In this document: in pieces, positions 44,638 to 53,275 of the stretch | Numbering within the stretch: the stretch's first letter is position 1 | How the letters are laid out: the number at the start of each line of letters is the position of its first letter | The notes under the pieces: generated by a model | Databases searched by the model: none | What the model was told of the DNA's origin: nothing | The model's input: only the letters and a program-made list of their open reading frames with translations | Source of the DNA: Vibrio viridaestus | GTDB lineage: Bacteria > Pseudomonadota > Gammaproteobacteria > Enterobacterales > Vibrionaceae | Assembly: GCF_003856525.1 (NCBI RefSeq) | Contig: NZ_RJVQ01000001.1 | Span: forward strand, 744,001 to 808,000 | DNA: 64,000 bases | Reading direction: 5' to 3' | Program-made: the position numbers and the translations under genes

Positions 44638-45354
44638 ATGATAGTCACGATCGATATGATGTGTTTGCGTCTTACGTGCTCAGGCGTGGAAACATTATTA
44701 ATCAAACGACGGAACCCTCAACGGCCAGATTGCGGCAAGTGGGCGATTCCAGGAGGGATTGTATTTGATGAAGATCTGACTGCGCAAGGTGGAGAACCCG
44801 CCGATATCGACTTTGAATCAGCGAGAAAAAGAATTTGTCGCCAGAAAATTCATACCTATCCGAACTTCATTAGTGATCCGCTAGTGGATGGTAATCCTAA
44901 ACGCGACCCTGATGGTTGGAGTGTGAGTATTTCTCATTATGCACTACTCAATTCCGAAAACGTCGATCAGATTGAAAACGCTGGTATGGATACCGATCGA
45001 CAGAAGTGGGTACACTTACAAAACATTTTAGATGAGAAAGTTGAATTAGCATTTGACCACGTCGCCCAGGTCCAGCATGCATGGAGTAAATTACGCGCCG
45101 CGGTTGAGTATACTTCGGTGGTTTTGTTTTTCCTCGATAAAGAGTTTCTGGTATCCGATATTATCGAAGCTTATGAGAAATTCGGGGTTGAAGTGAATCG
45201 GATGACGATCAAACGACGCCTTATTGATTCTGGCGTTATTGTTAGTGCTAATAAAATCGCAGCATCGAGCAGAGGTAAGGGAGGAAAACCCGCTACAGTC
45301 TATCGCTTAGCCTGCAGCGATGTATCCTATTTTCAAACCTGTTTAAGAGGCTAG
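44638..45354 (+). CDS. nrtR: Nudix-like NAD metabolism repressor NrtR
   Basis: 238 residues: an N-terminal Nudix-like domain (~1-150) and a C-terminal winged helix (~155-230; VSDIIEAYEKFGVEVNRMTIKRRLIDSG). The Nudix box is worn down to GGIVFDEDLTAQGGE ... ARKRICRQKIH, so the catalytic glutamates of REUXEE are lost and the domain should only sense ADP-ribose. NrtR represses NAD salvage genes, here pncB, which is divergent. It ends 12 bases inside the convergent PhzF gene. Confidence 0.9.
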   Translation: MIVTIDMMCLRLTCSGVETLLIKRRNPQRPDCGKWAIPGGIVFDEDLTAQGGEPADIDFESARKRICRQKIHTYPNFISDPLVDGNPKRDPDGWSVSISHYALLNSENVDQIENAGMDTDRQKWVHLQNILDEKVELAFDHVAQVQHAWSKLRAAVEYTSVVLFFLDKEFLVSDIIEAYEKFGVEVNRMTIKRRLIDSGVIVSANKIAASSRGKGGKPATVYRLACSDVSYFQTCLRG

Positions 45355-46149
45355 CTCCGTTGGGAGATGGATTTTACCTTCCAAGTATAAACATCCGTAG
45401 CCACTTACATACACTCTGTCATTTTCTACTAGACATGTGAGCTCTCCACCGCGCTTAGATGCCTGAAATGCCTCCAAATGGTCTTTACCCAATATTTCCG
45501 CCCAATAAGGTGCCAGTCCTGCGTGGACAGATCCTGTAACCGGATCTTCTCTACCACCATTCGCTGGCCAAAAATAACGAGAAACAAAGTCATAGTCCGT
45601 ATCTGTTGATGTTACAACAACATCATAGGGATACAGGGATTTGAGTTTTTCTTCATCGTATGTCACTGAAACAACGTCTTCTCGCTTAGTATAAACGGCA
45701 AAATAGGCCTGTTCATTACGCAATATCTTATCAGGTTGAATAGACAGTCCGTCTTTAAGTGCTGGTGGTATGTCGACGTATTGCGGTTTACGATTTGGAA
45801 ACGACATTTGGATCTTTCCATCGTGTTCTTGAGAGATAAAAAGTGAGCCGACGGACATAGTTACAAATTCGATTGTTCCTTTTAAACCAAACTGCTCGAA
45901 TAGTACGAATGAAGACGCTAGAGTTGCATGACCACAAAAATCAATTTCGGTAAGTGGGGAGAACCAGCGGATAGCGTATTGGTTGGGAGCCAATTCTTTT
46001 ATAAAGGCTGTTTCAGATAAGTTATTTTCTTGGGCAATCGCCAACATGGTTTCATGAGTGAACCAATCATCCAGAGCAATAACAGCAGCTTGATTCCCTT
46101 TTAATGGAGCTGAGGTAAAAGCATCCACAATGTATATGTCTAACGTCAC
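45343..46149 (-). CDS. PhzF-family isomerase-like protein
   Basis: 268 residues with the family's two hallmark stretches: IDFCGHATLASSFVLFEQFG (the GHATLA motif) and the first beta strand YIVDAFTSAPLKGNQAAV followed by an NLSETAF motif with the catalytic glutamate. The C-terminal half has DPVTGSVHAGLAPYWAE. PhzF proteins isomerise a cyclic diene in phenazine synthesis; most paralogs are uncharacterised. It sits beside a LysR gene and shares its direction. Confidence 0.9.
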   Translation of the reverse strand: MTLDIYIVDAFTSAPLKGNQAAVIALDDWFTHETMLAIAQENNLSETAFIKELAPNQYAIRWFSPLTEIDFCGHATLASSFVLFEQFGLKGTIEFVTMSVGSLFISQEHDGKIQMSFPNRKPQYVDIPPALKDGLSIQPDKILRNEQAYFAVYTKREDVVSVTYDEEKLKSLYPYDVVVTSTDTDYDFVSRYFWPANGGREDPVTGSVHAGLAPYWAEILGKDHLEAFQASKRGGELTCLVENDRVYVSGYGCLYLEGKIHLPTELAS

Positions 46150-46154
46150 TTAGG

Positions 46155-47120
46155 TTACTCCTTATTCATGGGTCTAGTTTGAAGCGAATTTTCAGCCGGA
46201 TAAGGAATCAAATCAGAAACGACTTCACTGCAAAGCTGTCGAAGCCATTTACCACCAATATCATCGTTCATTCTTTTGGGCCAGCATAAATAATATCGCG
46301 TATCCGGAATATCAAAAGGGAGATCCTTGATTGTAATATTAAATTGTTGCTGAAATTTGTTAGCGAGCAGGCGGCTTGAACTTAAGAGCAGATGAGTTTT
46401 TCCAACTACCGCAAGTGCAGCGAGAAAGTGGGGCGTTCTAAAAGTAAAACGTCGTTGGTTCGCACGCTCTCCTAAGTATTCATCTCCGAACACTTTAGGT
46501 GAACTGCCGAGGTTGACTAACGCATGGTTGTAGGTGAGGTAATCATCAAGAGTGATCTCATCTTTATGAGCCAGAGGGTGTTGATTAGACATGATACAGC
46601 AAAAGCGTTCCTTACCCAGAAGACGACGTTCAAAGCTATTTGGAAGTTGAATATAGTCACTACCTAGTACGGCATCTACGTTGTGCTCAGATGAGTGAAT
46701 CAGACTGGTTTCCGTCACTGTACTGGTTTCTAGTGAGGCATTGGGTGCCAACGTGTAAAATCGCTCAGCTATGGTTGGGACGTATGCCTGAGCTTGATAA
46801 TGGGTAGTTTGAAGGCGGAATGAGCGTTCGCTGGTGAGGGGATCAAACACCCGGTCGCAGGTCATCTCGGTGATCTGTTCGAGCATTTGTCTTACAGGAG
46901 CTTCCAATGCAAGTGCCTTAGGCGTCGGTTGAATACCGTGTGAGGTTCTGACAAAAAGTGGATCACCGAACGCATCTCGGAGCTTTTGTAATAAGCGACT
47001 CATAGCGGACTGACTCAAGAACATCCTTCGCGCTGCTAAACTTACGCTTCTCTCTTCCAGCAGACAAAGCAGACCAAACAAAGTTTTTAAATCGATTTGT
47101 TGTAGTTCTCTGATAAGCAT
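46155..47120 (-). CDS. LysR-family regulator
   Basis: 321 residues from ATG at 47120 (a GTG nine codons earlier lacks SD). Helix-turn-helix with RELQQIDLKTLFGLLCLLEERSVSLAARRMFLSQSAMSRLLQKLRDAFGDPLF is the standard LysR N-terminus (residues ~1-60; shown piecewise in the frame), followed by a substrate domain. It is divergent from an EamA carrier at 47233 and directly upstream of phzF in the same direction (5-base gap), so it probably controls one or both. Confidence 0.85.
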   Translation of the reverse strand: MLIRELQQIDLKTLFGLLCLLEERSVSLAARRMFLSQSAMSRLLQKLRDAFGDPLFVRTSHGIQPTPKALALEAPVRQMLEQITEMTCDRVFDPLTSERSFRLQTTHYQAQAYVPTIAERFYTLAPNASLETSTVTETSLIHSSEHNVDAVLGSDYIQLPNSFERRLLGKERFCCIMSNQHPLAHKDEITLDDYLTYNHALVNLGSSPKVFGDEYLGERANQRRFTFRTPHFLAALAVVGKTHLLLSSSRLLANKFQQQFNITIKDLPFDIPDTRYYLCWPKRMNDDIGGKWLRQLCSEVVSDLIPYPAENSLQTRPMNKE

Positions 47121-47232
47121 GATTGATATCCAGAATACACATAACACTTAGTAGTATTATGCATTGGATGTTATTTGAATTGAATGAGATGATGAATATA
47201 TTCACTAAGTTGCAATTAATTTAGAGGCTCCA

Positions 47233-48204
47233 GTGGCAGGTTCGATGCGCTTTTTTATTTATGGGTTGGCTTTTAGCTGTACTACGGTTTTATTCTGGGG
47301 GCTTATTCCTATTGCCCTTAAAGTTTCCGGCGGATTTGCTGATCCCATTACTTTAACTTGGCTTCGTTTTGCTGTTTCAGGTGTAATTGTTCTCGGATGG
47401 CAAAGAGTGCATGGACGACTCCATGAATTTCGACACTTATCTAAACAGGAATGGTTTCGATTAGGTTTAGCTGGCGTTTTTTTAATTATTAATTACACCT
47501 GCTTTGCTTGGGGGGTTACCTACTTAAGACCTGAAGCGGCTCAACTTGGTATGCAAGTCGCCCCTTTGTTTCTTGCGTTAGGAGGTATGTTTTTTCTGCG
47601 AGAGAAGATAGCACCTCTACAATGGGTATGTTTTACGCTTCTTCTAGTCGGTCTGATGGTGTTTTTCCACCCTGTATTTAATCGTGATTACCAGGGCAAT
47701 CTGGATCAGCTGATGACAGGATTTATGATTATTTTGGTATCAGCGATTTGTTGGAGTGCGTATGCATTGGCTCAGAAGTCGCTTTTCGCCAAACTCGACT
47801 CGTCTAATATTCTCTTGGGAATTTATCTCTTTGCTACTGTTGTCATGCTACCTGCAACTCATCCTTCTCAGCTGTTGACTATGAATATGACGGAGGTCTG
47901 GATTGCGTTATTTTGTTGCCTCAATACGGTCATTGCGTACGGATCATTTGCTCAAGCACTTCGCTATTGGGAAACGGTGCAGGTTAGTGCTGTTATCACG
48001 TTAACCCCGGTTATGGCCTTTATTTTAACCGAACTATGCGTCGCCTTTGGCTGGTGGAGCGACATTATCACACCTTCTCATGCTGACACTCTCAGTTTGA
48101 TGGGTATGGCTTTGGTTATCTTGTCAGCAATAGGAATTCAGGTGGTGAGTGTTATGGTTATTCGAAGAGAAAAACGGAGAATAGAGGTTCAATCCGCGAT
48201 TTAA
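47233..48204 (+). CDS. EamA/DMT-family transporter
   Basis: 323 residues, about ten helices. The first repeat is seen from FFIYGLAFSCTTVLFWGLIPIALKVSGGFADP and EPEAAQLGMQVAPLFLALGGMFFL to LREKIAPLQWV, the second from GFMIILVSAICWSAYALAQKSLF. Start GTG has GAGG five bases upstream; ATG four codons later (47245) is the alternative. It is divergent from the LysR gene and so is probably its target. Confidence 0.75.
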   Translation: MAGSMRFFIYGLAFSCTTVLFWGLIPIALKVSGGFADPITLTWLRFAVSGVIVLGWQRVHGRLHEFRHLSKQEWFRLGLAGVFLIINYTCFAWGVTYLRPEAAQLGMQVAPLFLALGGMFFLREKIAPLQWVCFTLLLVGLMVFFHPVFNRDYQGNLDQLMTGFMIILVSAICWSAYALAQKSLFAKLDSSNILLGIYLFATVVMLPATHPSQLLTMNMTEVWIALFCCLNTVIAYGSFAQALRYWETVQVSAVITLTPVMAFILTELCVAFGWWSDIITPSHADTLSLMGMALVILSAIGIQVVSVMVIRREKRRIEVQSAI

Positions 48205-48258
48205 ATGTTAACAACTGCTCCATGGGTTGATTCATTTACCCATGGGCAGTTTGAGTTG

Positions 48259-48555
48259 CTAAGCGACTATTTTGAACGATTTTACATCCAGTTTATCAAG
48301 CAGGTTAAGTTCCTGAGCAGTCGTCACAAAATATTGAAAATGAGGAGTTTGCTGGTGCTCTGTCAAAGCTTGTTCACTTTTCCATTCTTCACGCATGATA
48401 AACAATTCTTCTTTTTCAATATCTTGAAGAAGTTCGTATGTAATACAACCTTCCTCTTTACGTGATTCAGTAACCAGCGTCGTGAGAAGAGTGTATAACG
48501 ACTCTGACAGTCCTGGCTTTGCTTCAATTTCCGCGAGTAAATATACGTTCGACAT
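48259..48555 (-). CDS. ABM-domain quinol monooxygenase-like protein
   Basis: 98 residues from ATG at 48555; GGTGG stands six bases ahead, and the longer frame to 48576 has no site. A single dimeric ferredoxin-like fold of the antibiotic biosynthesis monooxygenase family (YLLAEIEAKPGLSESLYTLLTTLVTESRKEEGC, then YELLQDIEKEELFIMREEWKSEQALTEHQQTPHFQ). Members oxidise quinols or act as small modulators. Not near a biosynthetic cluster. Confidence 0.8.
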   Translation of the reverse strand: MSNVYLLAEIEAKPGLSESLYTLLTTLVTESRKEEGCITYELLQDIEKEELFIMREEWKSEQALTEHQQTPHFQYFVTTAQELNLLDKLDVKSFKIVA

Positions 48556-48680
48556 GATTTCCACCTTTGAGCCCAAATGACATTATTTCTAAATGTGTAA
48601 GTTTTATGACTCTAATACGCTAATCGTTACATAGAGTTGAGTCAACAATTGCTTGCCCAACTATGAATATGAAAAAAATG

Positions 48681-48707
48681 AAAAACTCAGGAAAATCCTG
48701 AGTTTTT
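48681..48707. terminator. Terminator of the phoA-like gene
   Basis: AAAAACTCAGGA-AAA-TCCTGAGTTTTT, a very strong stem with T run on either strand. Confidence 0.9.
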
Positions 48708-48740
48708 GTCTTTAGCCAACGTAGTTTGTTAGTGTTTATA

Positions 48741-50225
48741 TTACTTGGTCAGATCAAGTGCTTCGTTGATAACGTGGAATATATAATTTTGTTCAACAGC
48801 ACCTTGGAAAAGGTACGCTTCAGGGCCTCGCGCAAAAATTGCTACGTCTTCACCTGAGTGAGTTTCTGAAGCAAATTTTACTAACGCTTGCTGATGATAA
48901 TCTGGACTCAAAACCTGTTCCTGAGTCGGATTTTCTCTGGCACCGTTAACTGCATTTACACCGTTACCATAGCTGATTGTTGTATAGCGTTTACCAAACT
49001 CATCTTTATTGTACTGACCATTTTTCTTAGATAAACCCAGAATCGGGTTCCCTCTATCCGAATAGCCATTCATAATCATGGTGTGTGCGTGGTCAGCCGT
49101 CACAATAATTAATGTATCTTCTTGATTGGTTTTATCCATAGCCGCTTTAATTGCTTCATCAAACGCAACGGTATCAGCGAAAGCGCGATAAGCGTTGGTA
49201 TCATGGTGTGCGTGGTCGATACGTCCAGCTTCAACCATCAAGATATAGCCATCTTTGTTTTTGCTTAATATATCAATCGCTTTAGACGTCATTTCAGCGA
49301 TTGAAGGCTCATCGTTTCCACGGTCCGCTTCGTATTTCATATGACTGCTTTCAAAAAGGCCAAAGGCTCTTTTGGTATCGCTATTGAGTTGATCAAATCC
49401 TTTTTTATCATAGACATATTGACCTTCAGGATAGCGTTGTTCCCATTCCTGAATTAAATTACGTCCGTCTTTACGTTTCCCTGTCTTACCTTCAGGATCC
49501 GTTACCGTTGTGGGTAGAAATTCGCGGCGGCCACCGCCGAAAACAACCTGTAAGCCGTTTCCTTCATCAAAACTCACTAGCTGCTGCGCGATATCAACAC
49601 ATCCCTGATTCTTCGCGATATTGGGCATCGTCGAATCGTTTTCCCAGTCACGATCTGCGCTGTGAGCATAAGTGGTCGCGGGTGTTGCATGAGTGATTCG
49701 AGCTGTCGATACAACACCAACAGACATACCTTTTTCGGCCGCCATTTCCCAAGCCGTTTTTACTTCGTGTCCTTTCGCTGTGTTACAGAAGCCACGGTGG
49801 ACATTGTCATCGATACTAATGATACCTTGCTTGGTTTTTACTCCAGAAACCATTGCTGAGGCGGTACCAGCTGAATCGGGTGTTTGTGCATCTGTGTTAT
49901 AGGTTTTTGATAGAGCGACGTAAGGAAGCGTTTCCATATTGAGTTTATATTCTTCGCCAGTCATTCCCTTACGTTGTCCTTCAAAAATACGCGAGGCCGT
50001 AATGGTTCCGATACTCATACCATCGCCGACAAATAAAATGACGTTTTTAGCGCGTTTATCGATTGGTTTATTTGCTTTTGCTTGTTCAATCTTCTGTTGA
50101 GCCGCTTTATACCATTCATCATTTTTCTGTGGAGCGTCAACAGATGTCATTTGATTCGTATTTGAACCACAACCAGCCAATGCCAGTAGGATAGAACTGG
50201 CCAGTATTAATTTATTATTTTTCAC
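48741..50225 (-). CDS. Alkaline phosphatase, PhoA-like lipoprotein
   Basis: 494 residues starting at GTG (GGAGA six bases ahead). Signal peptide with lipobox LALAGC. The metal site appears as LFVGDGMSIGT (Asp), the serine nucleophile in TPDSAGTASAM and the histidine/aspartate ligands in DHAHHDTN and IVTADHAHTMIM. It splits phosphomonoesters in the periplasm or at the outer surface. A Pho box lies upstream at 50364-50382, between it and the divergent DUF3299 gene. Compared with E. coli PhoA it carries the lipid anchor instead of a soluble signal. Confidence 0.9.
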   Translation of the reverse strand: MKNNKLILASSILLALAGCGSNTNQMTSVDAPQKNDEWYKAAQQKIEQAKANKPIDKRAKNVILFVGDGMSIGTITASRIFEGQRKGMTGEEYKLNMETLPYVALSKTYNTDAQTPDSAGTASAMVSGVKTKQGIISIDDNVHRGFCNTAKGHEVKTAWEMAAEKGMSVGVVSTARITHATPATTYAHSADRDWENDSTMPNIAKNQGCVDIAQQLVSFDEGNGLQVVFGGGRREFLPTTVTDPEGKTGKRKDGRNLIQEWEQRYPEGQYVYDKKGFDQLNSDTKRAFGLFESSHMKYEADRGNDEPSIAEMTSKAIDILSKNKDGYILMVEAGRIDHAHHDTNAYRAFADTVAFDEAIKAAMDKTNQEDTLIIVTADHAHTMIMNGYSDRGNPILGLSKKNGQYNKDEFGKRYTTISYGNGVNAVNGARENPTQEQVLSPDYHQQALVKFASETHSGEDVAIFARGPEAYLFQGAVEQNYIFHVINEALDLTK

Positions 50226-50363
50226 TATGTTCTCCGACTTATAATCTTCGTTTTAGTTTTTCGTACCACTGTATGGCTAATATTTCGAAGCAAATGAGTG
50301 ACGTTTTTATTACCGTTGCATGAAGCTTTATTTAATCTCCACAGAATCTGAAGTAACGACCAG

Positions 50364-50382
50364 ATGTCATTAAGTTGTCATG
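50364..50382. promoter_or_regulatory. Pho box
   Basis: ATGTCAT-TAAGT-TGTCATG: two TGTCAT repeats 11 bases apart as in the PhoB consensus, in the gap between phoA-like and DUF3299 genes. As written it faces rightward, yet may serve either. Confidence 0.7.
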
Positions 50383-50433
50383 TTGTTGGATAAGAATACT
50401 GTTCCAAAATAATGACATGGTAATGCTGTTGTA

Positions 50434-50949
50434 ATGATATACAGGAAATTTCACGCCTATTTATTGCTATTTCTTTTCGCCTTATTCGCCAGTCTTGATG
50501 CTCGCGCAGAAACAGTAGACAAAGAGGGCATTATTACACTGGAGTGGCAGGACCTTATTCCACTACAGGAAAGAAATAGAGTACCAACACCGCGACCTAG
50601 TGCCATAAATCACGACAGTGATACACCTCCGCAGCAAAAACTGGGGGGGGTACGGCAGGATCTAGACGGCAAAAAAGTAAGAATGCCCGGATTCGTTATT
50701 CCGTTGGAGGGCGACAATAATGTGGTGACGGAATTTCTTTTGGTGCCTTACTTTGGTGCCTGTATTCATGTACCACCTCCGCCGCCGAATCAAATTGTTG
50801 ATGTTCGTTTTGTCGAAGGCGCGCCAATCAAGGAGCTTTGGCAGACCGTGTATGTCGTTGGCGTTTTGAAGACAGAAACCGTCAATCGTGAATTAGGTGA
50901 AACGGCTTATGTCATCGATGGAATTAGAATTGAACCTTATAAAGAGTGA
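50434..50949 (+). CDS. DUF3299 secreted protein
   Basis: 171 residues with a signal peptide (hydrophobic residues 8-22, cut after ARA). The remainder shows the DUF3299 hallmarks VRMPGFVIPLEGDNN and PYFGACIHVPPPPPNQ, and ends with YVIDGIRIEPY. Function unknown. An eight-G run lies at 50643-50650 (codons ~70-73). No clear SD precedes the ATG. Divergent from phoA-like, with a Pho box between. Confidence 0.8.
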   Translation: MIYRKFHAYLLLFLFALFASLDARAETVDKEGIITLEWQDLIPLQERNRVPTPRPSAINHDSDTPPQQKLGGVRQDLDGKKVRMPGFVIPLEGDNNVVTEFLLVPYFGACIHVPPPPPNQIVDVRFVEGAPIKELWQTVYVVGVLKTETVNRELGETAYVIDGIRIEPYKE

Positions 50950-51014
50950 GTCTCACTGGCGTTCTTTTATAGGAAGTGGTACAAATCGACCATAACTCAT
51001 TGTAATCCACGAAT

Positions 51015-51233
51015 ATGCTAAACCAAGAAAACCTTCTTAAACTCACTCGAATAAAAATGCCATTTGGTAAATATGCAGGTCGTTTACTTATTGATCTTCC
51101 TGAAGAATATTTACTCTGGTTTGAACGTAAAGGCCAATTTCCTGATGGTGAACTGGGGCAACTGATGCAGCTTTGTCTTGCACTGAAAATAGAGGGCGTC
51201 GACTCTGTTCTCAAACCTTTAAAAAGAGAATAA
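51015..51233 (+). CDS. DUF3820 small protein
   Basis: 72 residues with MPFGKYAGRLLIDLPEEYLLWFERKGQFPDGELGQLM, the DUF3820 (putative quorum-sensing-regulated-virulence-factor) core in one block; here the pieces IKMPFGKYAG and DLPEEYLLWF are diagnostic. Function unknown. No near partner. Confidence 0.75.
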   Translation: MLNQENLLKLTRIKMPFGKYAGRLLIDLPEEYLLWFERKGQFPDGELGQLMQLCLALKIEGVDSVLKPLKRE

Positions 51234-51386
51234 CTCCATAATTTGCGATAAAAAAGCCAGGAGAGCTTGCATTTAAAGGACTTTTATTCTTTATTTAATT
51301 GATAAATATAATAACTATATAGATAAGTTACTTAATAGACCCCAAAAGGGTTGAGCAAGTTTAGGTGAGAGGGAATCTCTGACGCG

Positions 51387-52754
51387 ATGTTTCTAAAAAG
51401 ACTGTTTAAACCCAAATCATTATGGGTTATCGCTCTGAGTCTGATTTATTGGCTGGGGGCGTTTCTGTTAATAGAAACTGCCGCTAATATTGTTGCTGAT
51501 ACTGAGGTTAAATCAGAAAAAGAAGAAATCCGGTATCAGGTTGCTTTAGTTCGCGCACGCCTAGAAGCGGCGATTTATCGTGATTCGTACTTAGTCGAGA
51601 GTTTAGCCACTTTGGTGACTATCGATACTGCGTTCGCAACCGAAAATTGGGACTCAATTGCTTCGTCGTTGCTTGCAAGAGCCTCATACGTGAGAAATGT
51701 CGGTCTCGCGCCTAATGATGTCATCGAAAAAATTTACCCGTTGAAAGGTAATGAAAAAGCCTTAGGACTCAATTTTAAAACACTTCCAGAGCAATACAAA
51801 TCAGTGCTTCAGGCCAAAAAACTACAAAGTATCTACATTGTAGGCCCCGTTGATTTGGTTCAGGGAGGAAAAGCTCTCATCGCACGCTATCCCATTTTTA
51901 CTGATTACCCTCATAACAATCAGTATTGGGGGTTGGTCAGTGTTGTTTTGGATTATGACCGTTTGCTGCTCTACAGCGGCGTAAGTAGCATTGAACATGC
52001 AAACCTGGCGATTCGTTCATACTCTATCAATGACGACAATAATAATTCCGTGATTTGGGGGGATACTCAAACCATCGAAAATGCGGACTTATCATTCCCG
52101 ATACACATACCTAATCGCCTTTGGAATATTTATGTTCAATACAAAGATACGCTGACACATTCCTCCCACTATAATCAACTCAAATTGGTGGTAAGAGTTT
52201 TCGGCTTTACCAGCTTTATTGCTGTTTACCTACTGATTCTACTGTTCGTACGGCGATATGCTGATATCCATAAGGCCTCTTATCAAGATGAGCTGACCCG
52301 TTTGCCAAACCGACGCTTTATGTTGGACACCTTGGAGCGGTTGGCCGATCAAAATGATGCATCTCCTTCAAAATTCGCTGTATTGAGTGTGGATTTAAAC
52401 GATTTTAAATTGATTAATGATACCTACGGTCATGAGGCGGGCGATGAAGTTTTAAGGTATGTCTCGAAGAAACTGACTGAAGTACTGAGGGCTTCGGATG
52501 TTGTATCTCGCTTCGGTGGTGATGAATTTATTGTTTTATTACACCGAGTCTCTAAGGAAGAGGAGATTCAGGTTGTCATTGATAAGCTTAAATATGCCAT
52601 GAGTGATTCTGAATTGGTTTGGAATGGTTTTACTCTGGCTATCTCTATGAGTATTGGTTACTCGATATACAACGGTAATACTTCGGTAAAAGAGTTATTG
52701 GCGAAGGCTGATAAAAAGATGTATGCGGATAAGGCCGATATGAAAGGACGATAA
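51387..52754 (+). CDS. CHASE-domain diguanylate cyclase
   Basis: 455 residues: first membrane helix ~12-33, periplasmic CHASE domain (~50-250; the RYPIF ... YWGLVSVVLDYDRLL signature is visible), second helix ~268-288 and GGDEF domain with DELTRLPNRRFML, FAVLSVDLNDFKLIND, a product-inhibition RASD and the intact GGDEF in RFGGDEFIVLLHR. It should make c-di-GMP in response to an extracytoplasmic ligand. SD poor (GAGGGA 12 bases upstream). It ends on the very base before the convergent L,D-transpeptidase. Confidence 0.9.
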   Translation: MFLKRLFKPKSLWVIALSLIYWLGAFLLIETAANIVADTEVKSEKEEIRYQVALVRARLEAAIYRDSYLVESLATLVTIDTAFATENWDSIASSLLARASYVRNVGLAPNDVIEKIYPLKGNEKALGLNFKTLPEQYKSVLQAKKLQSIYIVGPVDLVQGGKALIARYPIFTDYPHNNQYWGLVSVVLDYDRLLLYSGVSSIEHANLAIRSYSINDDNNNSVIWGDTQTIENADLSFPIHIPNRLWNIYVQYKDTLTHSSHYNQLKLVVRVFGFTSFIAVYLLILLFVRRYADIHKASYQDELTRLPNRRFMLDTLERLADQNDASPSKFAVLSVDLNDFKLINDTYGHEAGDEVLRYVSKKLTEVLRASDVVSRFGGDEFIVLLHRVSKEEEIQVVIDKLKYAMSDSELVWNGFTLAISMSIGYSIYNGNTSVKELLAKADKKMYADKADMKGR

Positions 52755-53252
52755 TTACCATTCAATATCAATAGGTGTGCCCGGTTTCACAAGCTGGATA
52801 AACTCATCCATTTCCTTGTTTGTGATTGCTATACAGCCGTTTGTCCAGTCGAAGCTTTGAATAAAACGCGGATCTTGCTCAGTTCCATTTTTTAATCCAT
52901 GTACGCTGATAGCACCTCCTGGAGAGACGCCTCTCTTACGTGCACTTAAAATATCAAAACGGTTGGGGTAATTGATATGAAAAGCCTTGTAGAACTGAGA
53001 GTTCGTAATAGTGTAGTCCAGTTGGTAAAGTCCCTCTGGCGTTTTTTTGTCACCTTCACGCTGTTTGTGGCCTTTGGGGTTTTTCCCAAGCGCTATTCGG
53101 TATTCGCGCACAACTGAACCGTTGTCGATTAGATACATACGGCGTTTGGATTTATCGACTTTCACCAAATCGATGCCTGCATAGAGGTGAAAAGAGCAAA
53201 GTAGCATGATCACCGCGATAACTAATTTAAAAGTAACGATAGCTAATCTCAC
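52755..53252 (-). CDS. L,D-transpeptidase (YkuD domain)
   Basis: 165 residues from GTG, eight bases after GGAGA. It has a signal peptide (hydrophobic up to ~24) and a YkuD core: VKVDKSKRRMYLIDNG, then ISVHGLKNG with the histidine and WTNGCIAITNKEMDEF with the catalytic cysteine. It would crosslink or modify peptidoglycan in the periplasm. Directly after batD, 23 bases away, so probably last gene of the Bat operon. Confidence 0.9.
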   Translation of the reverse strand: MRLAIVTFKLVIAVIMLLCSFHLYAGIDLVKVDKSKRRMYLIDNGSVVREYRIALGKNPKGHKQREGDKKTPEGLYQLDYTITNSQFYKAFHINYPNRFDILSARKRGVSPGGAISVHGLKNGTEQDPRFIQSFDWTNGCIAITNKEMDEFIQLVKPGTPIDIEW

Positions 53253-53275
53253 CCTCTTTGCTCTCCGTTTGAGTT

